This document shows, piece by piece, positions 8,414 to 20,666 of a DNA stretch of 64,000 nt; position 1 is the stretch's first letter, and each line of letters begins with the position of its first letter. The DNA lies in NCBI RefSeq assembly GCF_028553725.1, contig NZ_CP067124.1, positions 3,048,001-3,112,000 of the forward strand. Reading direction: 5' to 3'. Under the pieces are notes generated by a model that was not told the origin of the DNA, made no database searches, and saw only the letters and a program-made list of their open reading frames with translations. A program made the position numbers and the translations under genes. Source of the stretch: Paracoccus alcaliphilus (lineage in GTDB: Bacteria > Pseudomonadota > Alphaproteobacteria > Rhodobacterales > Rhodobacteraceae).

Positions 8414-8422
8414 GCGGTCAAT
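8414..8422. repeat. Target-site duplication, right copy
   Basis: GCGGTCAAT, identical to 6869-6877. The TCA at 8418-8420 is the complement of the TGA stop of the lipoprotein gene read on the minus strand, so the duplication regenerated that stop codon. Confidence 0.9.
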
Positions 8423-8705
8423 AGCAGCTGATCTTTTCGATCCGCCCGCTGCTGCCGTGTTCGATATTCAGCCGGTCGGGCCGGAAATCTGCCGTGACCG
8501 CGTCATTCGGGCCGATTTGCCGCGTGCCGATGGGGAAGGTCATCCCGCCCAGCACCGAGATCGGCTGACCGATCAGGCCCTGATAGCCCGCAGCGCCGCA
8601 AGCGTCCTCGGGTTCCGGGGACTGTTCGACCGGGGCTGGGATGGGTTCGCAGGCGGCCAGCGCGGCGAAAGCGGCCAGCGCGAAAACGGTTTGTCTGATC
8701 ATCAT
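8418..8705 (-). CDS. I78-family peptidase inhibitor lipoprotein (downstream copy)
   Basis: A 95-residue protein. It starts MMIRQTVFALAAFAALAAC, a lipoprotein signal with lipobox LAAC, so it should be lipid-anchored after cleavage before Cys. The mature part (DACGAAGYQGLIGQPISVL, then TRQIGPNDAVTADFRPDRLNIEHGSSGRIEKISCY) matches the inhibitor I78 (elastase-inhibitor-like) domain. A periplasmic protease-inhibitor role is inferred from the family only. Start ATGs at 8705/8702 lie 4-7 bases after the stop of its paralogue upstream, so the two form an operon. The stop TGA at 8420-8418 lies within the IS4 target duplication. Confidence 0.85.
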   Translation of the reverse strand: MMIRQTVFALAAFAALAACEPIPAPVEQSPEPEDACGAAGYQGLIGQPISVLGGMTFPIGTRQIGPNDAVTADFRPDRLNIEHGSSGRIEKISCY

Positions 8706-8709
8706 TGGT

Positions 8710-9105
8710 TCACCCGCAATCTGTGTCGCTGATATTGCCCGCCGCATCCAGCCGGAAGACCAGACGGTTGGGATCATAGTCCTGCGGCTCGATCCCGCGG
8801 AATTCCACCACCCGATAGCTGCGCGATATGTCAAGCGACGGCAGCGCGCTGCCCGGTTTGCCGATATGTTCGCGGTAAGCCGCCGCGCCGCAGACATCGG
8901 GCTTGCGCTCATTCAGCCCGGAATTCGCCAGTGTGGGTGGTGGTGCGACCGGCGCCACCGGAACGGGATCATAGGCCGGGGTGGCGGGCAGGGTCTGGGG
9001 CGCGGGTGCCACCGGCACCGATGGCGGAACCGGCATGCAGCCAGCCAGCAAGGCCGCCGCCACTGCCACAGGCAGGATCGTCGTTCTTGTCATTTTCAAA
9101 GTCAT
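8710..9105 (-). CDS. I78-family peptidase inhibitor lipoprotein (upstream copy)
   Basis: A 131-residue protein with a lipoprotein signal (ILPVAVAAALLAGC, lipobox LAGC) and a Pro/Val/Ala-rich linker of about 35 residues. It ends in an I78-type domain, DVCGAAAYREHIGKPGSALPSL then YRVVEFRGIEPQDYDPNRLVFRLDAAGNISDTDCG. It resembles its downstream neighbour but has the extra linker, as expected of a tandem duplicate that has diverged. Two in-frame ATGs (9105 and 9093) are possible; GAGG lies just before the first, so the exact start is open. The target protease is unknown. Confidence 0.82.
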   Translation of the reverse strand: MTLKMTRTTILPVAVAAALLAGCMPVPPSVPVAPAPQTLPATPAYDPVPVAPVAPPPTLANSGLNERKPDVCGAAAYREHIGKPGSALPSLDISRSYRVVEFRGIEPQDYDPNRLVFRLDAAGNISDTDCG

Positions 9106-9222
9106 TCCCTCGTTGGCCCGGATATGTTCCGGATTATGATCATGGTTATACGGTCGCCAGCCGGGCTTGAGAAGCCGCTGACCGTTTCACGAATCCATCA
9201 TCGCATCCGGGCAACAGACCGG

Positions 9223-9858
9223 CTAGCGGGCGGCACCGCTGTTGCGCGGGGCATAGGCGCGCAGGAACAGCGCCACCGCGGATTCGCAGATTTCGCCGAT
9301 TGCGGCCTCGGTCAGCGGGATATGGGGCAGCATCGCGGCGCGCTCGGTCAGGGTCGCGCCGGTCAGGCGCCACAGTTGCGCCGCGGCCAGCGCGCTGTCC
9401 TCGAGTGTCAGATCGCCGCGTTCGACCCAGCGATCCAGCGCCGCCGTCAGCAATTGCACCCGCTGTTCGGGCACCCGCTGGAAATAGCCGCGCGCCAGTT
9501 TCGGAAAGCGGCGCGCCTCGGCGATGCCCATGCGATAGATGCCGGTCTGCAAATCGCTGACCGCGTCCTGCGACAGGGCGGCGACCAGTCGTGACAGCCC
9601 CTGTTCCGGCGACAGCTCGGGGTCCGGCAGCGCGGTTTCCAGCCGTTCCGCCTCGACGATCTCGTTTCGCATGATCTCTTCGAACATCAGCTGTTTATGC
9701 GGGAAATAGCTGTAAAGTGTGGCCTTGGAGACGCCTGCCGCGCGGGAAATATCGTCCACGCTGGCGCCTTCGTAACCGTCACGCAGGAATATCTGGCGCG
9801 CGCCACGGCAGACCTGGTGAAATTTTCTGCCTCGGTAAATTTCTTTTTGTTCAACCAC
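9223..9858 (-). CDS. TetR/AcrR family transcriptional regulator
   Basis: A 211-residue protein with an N-terminal TetR helix-turn-helix: ARQIFLRDGYEGASVDDISRA, then AGVSKATLYSYFPHKQLMFEEIM, at about residues 20-62. The C-terminal ligand-binding half (RLVAALSQDAVSDLQTGIYR...RFPKLARGYFQRVPEQRVQLL) resembles the AefR-like TetR_C group. The start is a GTG. The imperfect palindrome GTTACC-T-GGTTAC at 9870-9882, a few bases upstream, could be its own operator, but this is weak. No efflux pump or other obvious target lies next to it; the neighbour on the other side is glutamate dehydrogenase, divergently placed. Confidence 0.88.
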   Translation of the reverse strand: MVEQKEIYRGRKFHQVCRGARQIFLRDGYEGASVDDISRAAGVSKATLYSYFPHKQLMFEEIMRNEIVEAERLETALPDPELSPEQGLSRLVAALSQDAVSDLQTGIYRMGIAEARRFPKLARGYFQRVPEQRVQLLTAALDRWVERGDLTLEDSALAAAQLWRLTGATLTERAAMLPHIPLTEAAIGEICESAVALFLRAYAPRNSGAAR

Positions 9859-10086
9859 AAGTCACATCCGTTACCTGGTTACAGTAAGATCGGGAATCGA
9901 TCGCGGGTCTGAATTAACGCTGGAATCACCGACCGGGTTTCAGACGGGCGGCGGACAGTAATCGTCCGCGCCCCTCCCCCGGGCCGGCATTTTTCATCGT
10001 TTACAACTTTCGTCTGGCAAAGAATCGGGCAGTTCGCGCATCAATGGATGGCGGGCGCGTTGGGCGCCGGGGAGGAGATCAGGATC

Positions 10087-11514
10087 ATGGCGCATAAAAA
10101 CGCATCATTCAGGGACTCGGTGGACCGCATGTTCACCCACGCCGCCTCACTCATGGAATTGCCTCCGGGGCTTGAGGAAAAGATTCGTGTCTGCAATTCG
10201 ACCTATACAGTTCGCTTCGGTGTGCGTCTGCGTGGGCAAATCCATACCTTCACCGGATATCGCTCGGTCCATTCCGAACATATGGAGCCGGTGAAGGGCG
10301 GCATCCGCTATTCCCTGGATGTCAGCCAGGACGAGGTCGAGGCGCTGGCGGCGCTGATGACCTATAAATGCGCGCTGGTCGAGGTGCCGTTCGGCGGTTC
10401 GAAGGGCGGTCTTTGCATCGATCCGCGCGCATGGGACGCCGACGAGCTTGAGCGGATCACCCGGCGCTTTACCTACGAGCTGTCGCGGCGCAACCTGATT
10501 TCGCCCAGCCAGAACGTGCCGGCGCCCGACATGGGCACCGGAGAGCGCGAGATGGCGTGGATGGCCGATGCCTTCAAACGGCTGCATCCCGACGACATCA
10601 ACGCCAAGGCCTGCGTCACCGGCAAGCCGCGCCATGCCGGCGGGATCGATGGCCGGGTCGAGGCGACGGGCCGGGGGGTGCAATATGCCGCGCGAGAATT
10701 CTTCCGTCACCCCGACATGATGAAGCGCGCCGGGCTGGAAGGCACGCTGGCGGGCAAGCGGGTGATCGTGCAGGGTCTGGGCAATGTGGGTTATCACGCC
10801 GCGCAGTTCCTGTCGTCCGAGGACCGCGCATTGATTACCTGCGTGATCGAGCGCGACGGGGCCATCAGCAATCCGCAGGGCCTGAACATCGACGCGCTGC
10901 GCGGCCATATTCAGGCAACCGGCGGTGTGCGCGGGTTCTCCGGCGGCGATTACCGCGAGGAAGGGCTGCTGGCGCTGGAGGACGACTGCGACATCGTGAT
11001 TCCGGCGGCGGTCGAGGGGGTGATCCGCGCCGACAATGCCGACCGGATCAAATGCCGGCTGATCGTCGAGGCCGCCAATGGTCCGGTCACCGCCGATGCC
11101 GACGAGATCCTCAAGCGCAAGGGCGTGGTCATCATCCCCGACATGTATGCCAATGCGGGCGGGGTCACCGTCAGCTATTTCGAATGGGTCAAGAACCTGT
11201 CGCAGATCAGTCTTGGCCGACTGGAACGCCGTCATGAAGAGGCGCGGGCCAGAATGATCGTCGAAGAGCTGGAACGGCTGTCCGCCGATACCGGGCTGAA
11301 CTGGACGCTGTCCAAGGGCTTCAAGGAGGCCTTCCTGACCGGCGCCGATGAACTGGAGCTGGTGCGCTCCGGTCTGGACGACACCATGCGCGAGGCCTTC
11401 GGCAAGATGACCGAGGTTTTGCAGGGCAACAGCCGTGTCGATGACCTGCGCACCGCGGCCTATGTGGTGGCGATCCGGCGGATTTCCAACGTCTATGGTT
11501 CGCTGGGATTGTAA
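10087..11514 (+). CDS. gdhA: Glutamate dehydrogenase (Glu/Leu/Phe/Val family)
   Basis: A 475-residue protein that interconverts glutamate with 2-oxoglutarate and ammonia using NAD(P). The dimerisation domain contains the substrate site (HMEPVKGGIRY and KCALVEVPFGGSKGG, with the catalytic Lys) and VPAPDMGTGEREMAWM. The Rossmann domain has the dinucleotide motif VQGLGNVGYHAA near residue 235 and EAANGPVTADAD followed by PDMYANAGGVTVSYFEW. Start ATG 10087 (MAHKNASFRDSVDRMF) follows GGAGG; an ATG at 10048 is less likely. Whether NAD or NADP is used cannot be read with certainty. It is a single gene with a regulator divergent to it. Confidence 0.93.
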   Translation: MAHKNASFRDSVDRMFTHAASLMELPPGLEEKIRVCNSTYTVRFGVRLRGQIHTFTGYRSVHSEHMEPVKGGIRYSLDVSQDEVEALAALMTYKCALVEVPFGGSKGGLCIDPRAWDADELERITRRFTYELSRRNLISPSQNVPAPDMGTGEREMAWMADAFKRLHPDDINAKACVTGKPRHAGGIDGRVEATGRGVQYAAREFFRHPDMMKRAGLEGTLAGKRVIVQGLGNVGYHAAQFLSSEDRALITCVIERDGAISNPQGLNIDALRGHIQATGGVRGFSGGDYREEGLLALEDDCDIVIPAAVEGVIRADNADRIKCRLIVEAANGPVTADADEILKRKGVVIIPDMYANAGGVTVSYFEWVKNLSQISLGRLERRHEEARARMIVEELERLSADTGLNWTLSKGFKEAFLTGADELELVRSGLDDTMREAFGKMTEVLQGNSRVDDLRTAAYVVAIRRISNVYGSLGL

Positions 11515-11766
11515 CTGCGGGTTGCGAGGTGGCTGTTAGTGGATGCCGGGGTGAGGTGACGAAGAGTTCCGGTTTTCTCAGCAATCACGGCGCGCATTCC
11601 GGAGGTCAACAGGGCGTGATATGGCTCGCTTCCAGGGCCGGTCACCTTCAGGCGTTCTCCAGTATCGCCGTCCCGTTCCGCCTCATGGTGAAGGGCGTCC
11701 CTGAACGGGCGAAGCCCTCGGGCGGGGCGGTAAGGCGATCGGTCACGACAGCGCTTGCGGCGTTGG
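11515..11766. other. Gene-free stretch after glutamate dehydrogenase
   Basis: No recognisable gene or terminator is seen. Short open frames on both strands lack family signatures. Together with the next feature this looks like decayed accessory DNA. Confidence 0.3.
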
Positions 11767-12114
11767 CTACTCGGCAAGCGCCTTGCGCAACGCCTTGTTA
11801 TAGACAGGCATATGACGCTGCAAAAAGGCGGCAATTTCTGTGATCACCTTTTTCCCCAGATCTTCGGCACTCCCCCCGTCAGTCTCGGCCCTGGCATATT
11901 CCCCGCTGGTCTGCACATCTTTGCCGCTCAAATGCCTGACTTCCTGCCGGACCATGCCGATGGCCTCGAAAGGGCAGAACCGGAATATCCGCCGCTCGAT
12001 CTCGCGAAAGGCCTCTCCGCCGGAGCCAATCAACAATTCCTCGATGGCTTTCGCTTGATTGAGGTAGCATTTTTGTATCCCACTATCTCTGTCATCGGTA
12101 GCAACTTGCTTCAT
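11767..12114 (-). pseudogene. Hypothetical protein or fossil, N-terminus like PD-(D/E)XK nuclease-family proteins
   Basis: An open frame of 115 residues starting MKQVATDDRDSG. Residues about 30-62 (ERRIFRFCPFEAIGMVRQEVRH) resemble the N-terminal segment of PD-(D/E)XK-superfamily proteins, where a longer domain with the catalytic residues should follow. Instead the sequence changes character (LSGKDVQTSGEYARAETDGG...) and ends at residue 115, with no nuclease core. Base composition is less GC-rich than neighbouring genes. It may be a recombined fragment of a defence or mobile gene, or simply an orphan small protein. The family link is a pattern impression, not an alignment. Confidence 0.35.
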
Positions 12115-12373
12115 CGTGTAGCGTCTCAATCAGGGGACACATTTTCGGCGAAGGTTATGTTCAGTCCCCGTCGCCGCGCGATACAAGCCGGACTGGCCGT
12201 CGCGTGATAGCGCAGCCGCCCCAGTTCCCGCGCCTGACAGCCCGGCACCGGCTTGCCGACCGAAATCACCGCCACCACCCGCCAGCGACGAAAAACCGCA
12301 ATTGATTAACCCGCCCTGATCGGCCAATGCCCGCGCAGGGCCGGTCCGGCCCCGTGTGGTTAAGGAGTTTTTC
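12115..12373. other. Intergenic stretch with a short inverted repeat, before aqpZ
   Basis: No gene is seen. GGGGAC at 12133-12138 and GTCCCC at 12164-12169 form inverted arms around ACATTTTCGGCGAAGG. This looks like insertion-sequence end sequence and may be a scar. The aqpZ ribosome-binding site AAGGAG lies at the right end. Confidence 0.3.
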
Positions 12374-13060
12374 ATGTTCAACAAGGCCCTGGCCGAATTC
12401 TTCGGCACCTTCATCCTGGTCTTTTTCGGCGTCGGCTCAGCGGTGCTGATGGGTGCCCATATCGGCTTTCACGGCATCGCCATCGCCTTCGGCCTCTCGA
12501 TCGTCGCTGCAGCCTATGGGCTGGGCGCGATCTCGGGGGCGCATCTCAATCCGGCGGTGTCGCTTGGCTTCGTGGCCTCGGGACGGATGACGGCGGCGGA
12601 TTTCGTCACCTATTGCATCGCCCAGATCGCCGGAGGCATCGCCGCAGCCGGCGTCATATATGTCATCGCCACCGGCAAGGCCGATTACGCCATCGCCAGC
12701 GACGGGCTGGGCCAGAACGGATTCGGCGCGGGCTATAACGGCGGCTATTCGATGATGGCGGCACTGGTCTTTGAATTCGTGGCCACATTCCTCTTCGTCA
12801 CCGTCATTTTAGGCGCCACCCGCGCGGACGCGCCTGCGGGCTTTGCCGGGCTGGCCATCGGGCTGACGCTGGCGGGCATCCATCTGGTCGGCATCGACGT
12901 GACCGGGGTCTCGGTGAACCCCGCCCGCTCGATCGGGCCGGCGGTCCTTGCCGGCGGACAGGCCATCGCCGATCTGTGGCTGTTCATCGCCGCCCCTCTG
13001 GCCGGAGGGCTGGTCGCGGGGCTGTTCCATGCCGCGGGTCTGACCCGGAACGAGGATTGA
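12374..13060 (+). CDS. aqpZ: Aquaporin Z
   Basis: A 228-residue inner-membrane water channel of the MIP family. Both NPA boxes are present: HLNPAVS in the first half and SVNPARS in the second. Six hydrophobic helices are evident, starting with FNKALAEFFGTFILVFFG. The length matches AqpZ rather than the longer glycerol facilitators. The Arg after the second NPA (NPARS) is the usual selectivity-filter residue. The start ATG at 12374 follows AAGGAG with 6-base spacing, which decides against the GTG at 12356. A strong terminator follows at 13080-13112, so the gene is probably monocistronic. Confidence 0.95.
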   Translation: MFNKALAEFFGTFILVFFGVGSAVLMGAHIGFHGIAIAFGLSIVAAAYGLGAISGAHLNPAVSLGFVASGRMTAADFVTYCIAQIAGGIAAAGVIYVIATGKADYAIASDGLGQNGFGAGYNGGYSMMAALVFEFVATFLFVTVILGATRADAPAGFAGLAIGLTLAGIHLVGIDVTGVSVNPARSIGPAVLAGGQAIADLWLFIAAPLAGGLVAGLFHAAGLTRNED

Positions 13061-13079
13061 ATACGGCCCGACAATCCCG

Positions 13080-13112
13080 GGGCCGGGCCGGGAAAACCGG
13101 CCCGACCCTTTT
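13080..13112 (+). terminator. Rho-independent terminator of aqpZ
   Basis: A 12-position stem with one mismatch (GGGCCGGGCCGG against CCGGCCCGACCC), GAAAA loop, followed by TTTTC, 20 bases after the aqpZ stop. Confidence 0.8.
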
Positions 13113-13159
13113 CGACCGGCCTTGCCGCCCCTAGATCAGATGAGGCACAGGAGGTCGCC

Positions 13160-14563
13160 ATGATCCATTTCGACAACAGCTATGCCCGCCTGCCCGAAGG
13201 CTTCTTTGCCCGGGTCGCCCCCACGCCGGTCGCCGCGCCGCGGCTTCTGGCGCTGAACGAGCCGCTGGCCGGGCGACTGGGGCTGAACAGGGACTGGCTG
13301 CTTGGCCCGGACGGTCTGGCGATGCTGGCCGGAAACGGTCTGCCAAAGGGGGCCGATCCCATCGCGCAGGCCTATGCCGGGCACCAGTTCGGCGGCTTCG
13401 TGCCACAACTGGGCGACGGCCGCGCGGTGCTGCTGGGCGAGGTTGTGGCATCTGACGGGGCCCGTTTCGACATCCAGCTGAAGGGCAGCGGCCCGACGCC
13501 GTTTTCGCGGCGCGGCGACGGCCGGGCGTGGATGGGGCCGGTGCTGCGCGAATATATCGTCAGCGAATTCATGGCGGCGATGGGCGTGCCCACGACCCGC
13601 GCGCTGGCGGCCGTCGCCACGGGCGAGACCGTCTGGCGTGAAAACGGCCTGCCCGGCGCGGTGCTGACGCGGGTGGCGGCCAGCCACATCCGGGTCGGCA
13701 CCTTCCAGTTCTTCGCCGTGCGCGGGGACGAGGATTCGCTGCGAAGGCTGACCGATCACGTCATCGCCCGCCACTATCCGCAGGCCGAGGGTCCGCTGTC
13801 GCTGCTGGATCACGTCGTCGCGCGGCAGGCCGAGACCATCGCGCAATGGATGGCGCTCGGCTTTATCCATGGGGTGATGAATACCGACAATATGGCGGTC
13901 TCGGGCGAGACCATCGATTACGGCCCCTGCGCCTTCATGGACGGCTATCACCCCGATACGGTGTTTTCCTCGATCGATCACGCGGGACGCTATGCCTGGG
14001 CGCAGCAACCGCAGATGGCGGTCTGGAATCTGGCACAGCTGGCCACCTGTCTGATCCCGCTGATGGGCGAGCGCGATGCCGCCATCGAGGCCGCGACCCG
14101 CTCGGTCCATTCTTTCGCACCGCTCTATCAGGCGGCATGGACGCGCCGCTTCGGCGAAAAGCTGGGGCTGACCGATTGTGACAAGACCGGGCTGGCGCTG
14201 ATCGAGGAGCTGCTGTCGCTGATGGCCCGGCAACGGGCGGATTTCACCCGTGTCTTTGCCGGGTTGCAGGATGGCCGGGCACGGGACGAATTCACCGACG
14301 CCACAGAGTTCGCGGAATGGGAGGCGCGCTGGCGTGCCCACCATCCCGACGCAGAGCTGATGGCAAGGGCCAATCCACAGCGAATCCCCCGCAACCACCG
14401 GATCGAAGAGGTGATCGCCTCGGCCGTGGCGGATGACATGGCGCCGTTCGAGCGGCTGTTTCAGGCGGTGATCCATCCGCATGAACTGCGCAAGGAATGG
14501 GCAGAACTGTCGCTGGCGCCGCAGCAAGACCAGATCGTGCGTCAGACATTCTGCGGAACCTGA
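13160..14563 (+). CDS. selO: Protein adenylyltransferase SelO (YdiU/UPF0061)
   Basis: A 467-residue pseudokinase-fold enzyme that transfers AMP from ATP to hydroxyl side chains of proteins, a role shown for E. coli SelO in redox stress. Family signatures are clear: [19 protein letters not shown] at the N-terminus, [37 protein letters not shown], and [26 protein letters not shown] Cys three residues from the end (TFCGT) sits where eukaryotic SelO has selenocysteine and E. coli has a C-terminal Cys. The start ATG follows AGGAGG. The 3' side runs into a dispersed repeat hairpin that may help end the transcript. Confidence 0.95.
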   Translation: MIHFDNSYARLPEGFFARVAPTPVAAPRLLALNEPLAGRLGLNRDWLLGPDGLAMLAGNGLPKGADPIAQAYAGHQFGGFVPQLGDGRAVLLGEVVASDGARFDIQLKGSGPTPFSRRGDGRAWMGPVLREYIVSEFMAAMGVPTTRALAAVATGETVWRENGLPGAVLTRVAASHIRVGTFQFFAVRGDEDSLRRLTDHVIARHYPQAEGPLSLLDHVVARQAETIAQWMALGFIHGVMNTDNMAVSGETIDYGPCAFMDGYHPDTVFSSIDHAGRYAWAQQPQMAVWNLAQLATCLIPLMGERDAAIEAATRSVHSFAPLYQAAWTRRFGEKLGLTDCDKTGLALIEELLSLMARQRADFTRVFAGLQDGRARDEFTDATEFAEWEARWRAHHPDAELMARANPQRIPRNHRIEEVIASAVADDMAPFERLFQAVIHPHELRKEWAELSLAPQQDQIVRQTFCGT

Positions 14564-14577
14564 CGGAATGCGGTGCG

Positions 14578-14648
14578 GAAAGGGGGGCTTTGCCCCCCGC
14601 CCTCTTGCAGAGGGCTCCCCCCAAGGTATTTTCAAGGAGTGCGAGGGG
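14578..14648 (+). repeat. Dispersed hairpin-plus-tail repeat, copy B1
   Basis: The hairpin GGGGGGC-TTT-GCCCCCC is followed by a second small hairpin (CCCTCTTGCAGAGGG) and the tail AAGGTATTTTCAAGGAGTGC, then GAGGGG. The tail recurs at 34418-34470, 38677-38748 and, inverted, at 38892-38959. The final GAGGGG lies about 10 bases before the likely TTG start of the next gene and could serve as its ribosome-binding site. Confidence 0.8.
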
Positions 14649-14659
14649 AAAGACGCGAC

Positions 14660-16686
<2,027 letters not shown>

Positions 16687-16702
16687 GCGGGCTTAATGCT
16701 GA

Positions 16703-18040
<1,338 letters not shown>

Positions 18041-18064
18041 GCAGCAGCCGGTAACGCAAATGAC

Positions 18065-18096
18065 AGGGCCGTCGCGATCATGCGGCGGCCCTTTTC
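18065..18096 (+). terminator. Rho-independent terminator after the TRAP receptor gene
   Basis: The stem AGGGCCGTCGC/GCGGCGGCCCT with a six-base loop is followed by TTTC, between two convergent genes and 25 bases after the receptor stop. Confidence 0.75.
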
Positions 18097-18103
18097 GTTG
18101 GGC

Positions 18104-19921
18104 TCAGTTCCCGCCAAGACCGGGTGGCGGGCTGCCAAGGCCGGGCGCCGCAGGGGTCGGCGCCTCGGGCGCGGCGTTTTCAGGCTGGGGCGCCGGGGAA
18201 CCCCCGAAATTCGGCACCCCCGGCCCGGTGCCCAGACCACCCGGCGCGGCATTTCCGCCACCTGCCGGTGCGCCCTGCCCGAAGGGAGAACCGCCGACGC
18301 CGCCCAGCCCGCCCGAGGGCAGATGGATGCGGATGTTGCTGGTATCGACCGCTGGCCCCCGATAGTGCATCACCATCTGCGGAAAGGCGATCACCAGCCC
18401 CACCATCACGATCTGCAAGCCGACGAAGGGCACCGCCCCGCGATAGATGTCGCCGGTCGAGACCGCGGGAATCCGCCCGCCGGTGATCTTGTCCAGATAG
18501 GATCTGCGCGGCGCCACCGACCGCAGATAGAACAGCGCAAACCCCACCGGCGGCGTCAGGAACGAAGTCTGCATGACCACCGCCAGAATGATGCCGAACC
18601 AGACCAGATCGATGCCCAACTCGTTCGCCGCCGGGATCAGCAGGGGAACGATAACGAAGCTGAGTTCGAAAAAGTCGAGGAAGAAGGCCAGAAAGAAGAT
18701 GATCGCCGACACCGCCAGCAGGAAGCCGTATTGCCCGCCCGGCAGCGCGGTCAGCAGATCCTTGACCCAGATGTGACCGTTGATCGAGTAATAGGTCAGC
18801 GAAAACACCGTCGCGCCCAGCAGGATGAACATCACGAAGCTGGACAGCCGCACCGTGGACAGCAGCGCCTGATTGACCACATCGGGGTTCAGCCGCCGCT
18901 TCAGTCCCGCAAGGACCAGCGCGCCGACCGCGCCCATCGCGCCCGCCTCGGTCGGGGTGGCGATGCCCAGAAAGATGGTGCCCAGCACGACGAAGATCAG
19001 CGCCAGCGGCGGGATCATCACGATGATCACCTGCCGCGCCAGATGCGACAGCAGGTTCAGGCCCAGCCGCGCGTCCAGTTGCGCCATCAGCATCAGCGCG
19101 ATCACCGCGATGGCCGCCGACCAGATCGCCGCGTCCGAGCCCCTGCCCAGCCCGTCATGCAGCAGCCATTGCGCGCCCATATAGATCAGACCCGCAATCG
19201 CGAAGGCCACCAGCAGCGAGGCCACGCCCGGCCCCAGCGTGCGCACCTCGGGCGGCAGGGCGGGCATGGCGCGCGGGCGGATGAAGGACAGCACGATCAC
19301 ATAGAGCAGATACAGCCCGGTCAGCCCCAGCCCCGGCAGCAGCGCCGCCTTGTACATATCGCCCACCGATCGGCCCAGCTGGTCGGCCAGCACGATCAGC
19401 ACCAGCGACGGCGGCAGGATCTGGGTCAGCGTTCCCGCCGCCGCGATCACCCCCGTCGCCAGCTTGCGGTCGTAACCATAGCGCAGCATGATCGGCAACG
19501 AGATCAGCCCCATCGAGATGACCGAGGCCGCAACCACCCCGATCGTCGCCGCCAGCAATGCGCCGACCAGAATCACCGCCATCGCCAGCCCGCCCCGTAC
19601 CGGGCCGAACAGCTGCCCGACGGTTTCCAGCAGATCCTCGGCCATGCGGGACCGTTCCAGCACGATGCCCATGAAGGTGAAGAACGGAATCGCCAGCAAC
19701 ACATCGTTGCGCATGATGCCGAACACCCGGTCGCCAAGCGCCTGCAACAGGTTCCAGCCCAGATTGACCTCGGTGCTGTAGGGGGTCAGGAACACGCCGA
19801 TCAGAAAGAACAGCAGCCCGTTTGCCGCCAGCGCGAAGGAAATCGGATAGCCGATCAGCAGAAAGGCAGCCATCGAGAAGAACATGATGGGCGCCAGATT
19901 ATGGGCAACAAGATCGATCAC
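18104..19921 (-). CDS. TRAP transporter large permease (DctM family) with a Gly/Pro-rich C-terminal tail
   Basis: A 605-residue membrane protein of the DctM/IT superfamily, the ion-coupled channel of TRAP transporters, with about twelve hydrophobic segments. Characteristic parts are FFTFMGIVLERSRMAEDLLETVGQLFG, GVVAASVISMGLISLPIMLRYGYDRKLATGVIAAAGTLTQILPPS and TPPVGFALFYLRSVAP. The start is a GTG overlapping the small-permease stop as GTGA. The last 70 or so residues (from HLPSGGLGGVGGSPFG) are low-complexity Gly, Pro and Ala, beyond the usual end of the family. With the small permease upstream and the receptor at 16889 it should form a 2-oxo-acid or related uptake system. Confidence 0.92.
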   Translation of the reverse strand: MIDLVAHNLAPIMFFSMAAFLLIGYPISFALAANGLLFFLIGVFLTPYSTEVNLGWNLLQALGDRVFGIMRNDVLLAIPFFTFMGIVLERSRMAEDLLETVGQLFGPVRGGLAMAVILVGALLAATIGVVAASVISMGLISLPIMLRYGYDRKLATGVIAAAGTLTQILPPSLVLIVLADQLGRSVGDMYKAALLPGLGLTGLYLLYVIVLSFIRPRAMPALPPEVRTLGPGVASLLVAFAIAGLIYMGAQWLLHDGLGRGSDAAIWSAAIAVIALMLMAQLDARLGLNLLSHLARQVIIVMIPPLALIFVVLGTIFLGIATPTEAGAMGAVGALVLAGLKRRLNPDVVNQALLSTVRLSSFVMFILLGATVFSLTYYSINGHIWVKDLLTALPGGQYGFLLAVSAIIFFLAFFLDFFELSFVIVPLLIPAANELGIDLVWFGIILAVVMQTSFLTPPVGFALFYLRSVAPRRSYLDKITGGRIPAVSTGDIYRGAVPFVGLQIVMVGLVIAFPQMVMHYRGPAVDTSNIRIHLPSGGLGGVGGSPFGQGAPAGGGNAAPGGLGTGPGVPNFGGSPAPQPENAAPEAPTPAAPGLGSPPPGLGGN

Positions 19922-20565
19922 TGGCTGTCCTCGCGCTTGTGTTTTTCGACCTGATCCAGCACCGGGGCGGATACCGAGGCATCCACGTCCAGTTGCGCCG
20001 CCATCAGTTCGGCCTCTCGCATGGCCTGTTCCTCGACGGACAGATGCGTCTGTTCGTCAGGGATCAGGCCGCGCATCACGGCGATCTTCTTGATGACCTC
20101 GGACAGGCCCTGAACGAACAGCAGGATGAAGCCGGTCAGCAGCACCGCCTTGGCCGGCCAGACGATCAGCCCGCCGGCATTGCTGGACATCTCGCCCGCG
20201 CGCCACGAACTGCGCAGCGACGGCCAGACCAACGAGATCATCAGCCCGGTGAAGGGCAGCAGGAAGAACAGCGTGCCCAGAAGGTCGATCCAGTGCTGAA
20301 CCCGACGCGACCAGTTGCCATAGAGGATATCGACGCGGACATGCTCGTTTTCCAGCAGGGTATAGGCCGCGGCCAGCATGAAGGCCGCGCCGAACAGATA
20401 CCATTGCAGCTCCAGCCAGGCATTGGACGAGATACTGAAGATCTTGCGGATGATGGCATTGCCCGCGCTGACGAAGATCGCCAGCAGGATCAGCCATGCC
20501 ACATACCGCCCGATGAACGAATTGATGCGGTCAACGCCGCCCGACAGGGCCAGCAAGGCGCCCAT
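19918..20565 (-). CDS. TRAP transporter small permease (DctQ family)
   Basis: A 215-residue membrane protein with four hydrophobic segments, for example YVAWLILLAIFVSAGNAIIRK, WYLFGAAFMLAAAYTLL, LGTLFFLLPFTGLMISLVW and VLLTGFILLFVQGL. The DctQ signature NAWLELQWYLFGAAFML...ENEHVRVDI is clear. It stabilises or couples the large subunit to the receptor. The start ATG at 20565 follows GGAGGA, preferred over 20583. The C-terminal 45 residues are charged and cytosolic. It is translationally coupled to the large permease by a GTGA overlap. Confidence 0.92.
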   Translation of the reverse strand: MGALLALSGGVDRINSFIGRYVAWLILLAIFVSAGNAIIRKIFSISSNAWLELQWYLFGAAFMLAAAYTLLENEHVRVDILYGNWSRRVQHWIDLLGTLFFLLPFTGLMISLVWPSLRSSWRAGEMSSNAGGLIVWPAKAVLLTGFILLFVQGLSEVIKKIAVMRGLIPDEQTHLSVEEQAMREAELMAAQLDVDASVSAPVLDQVEKHKREDSQ

Positions 20566-20666
20566 GCACGTTCTCCTCCCCATGTTCTGACGCCGCCGGG
20601 GCGCCGGTCTTTGACCGGATTACAGGCCCGCTGGTATGCGCAAAGCGCATGGCCCGGTCAAGTTTT

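Noticed and set aside
9870..9882. Operator candidate GTTACCTGGTTAC upstream of the TetR gene at 9858
   Set aside because: The palindrome is short and has a mismatch; it is too weak to list as a site, though it is mentioned with the gene.
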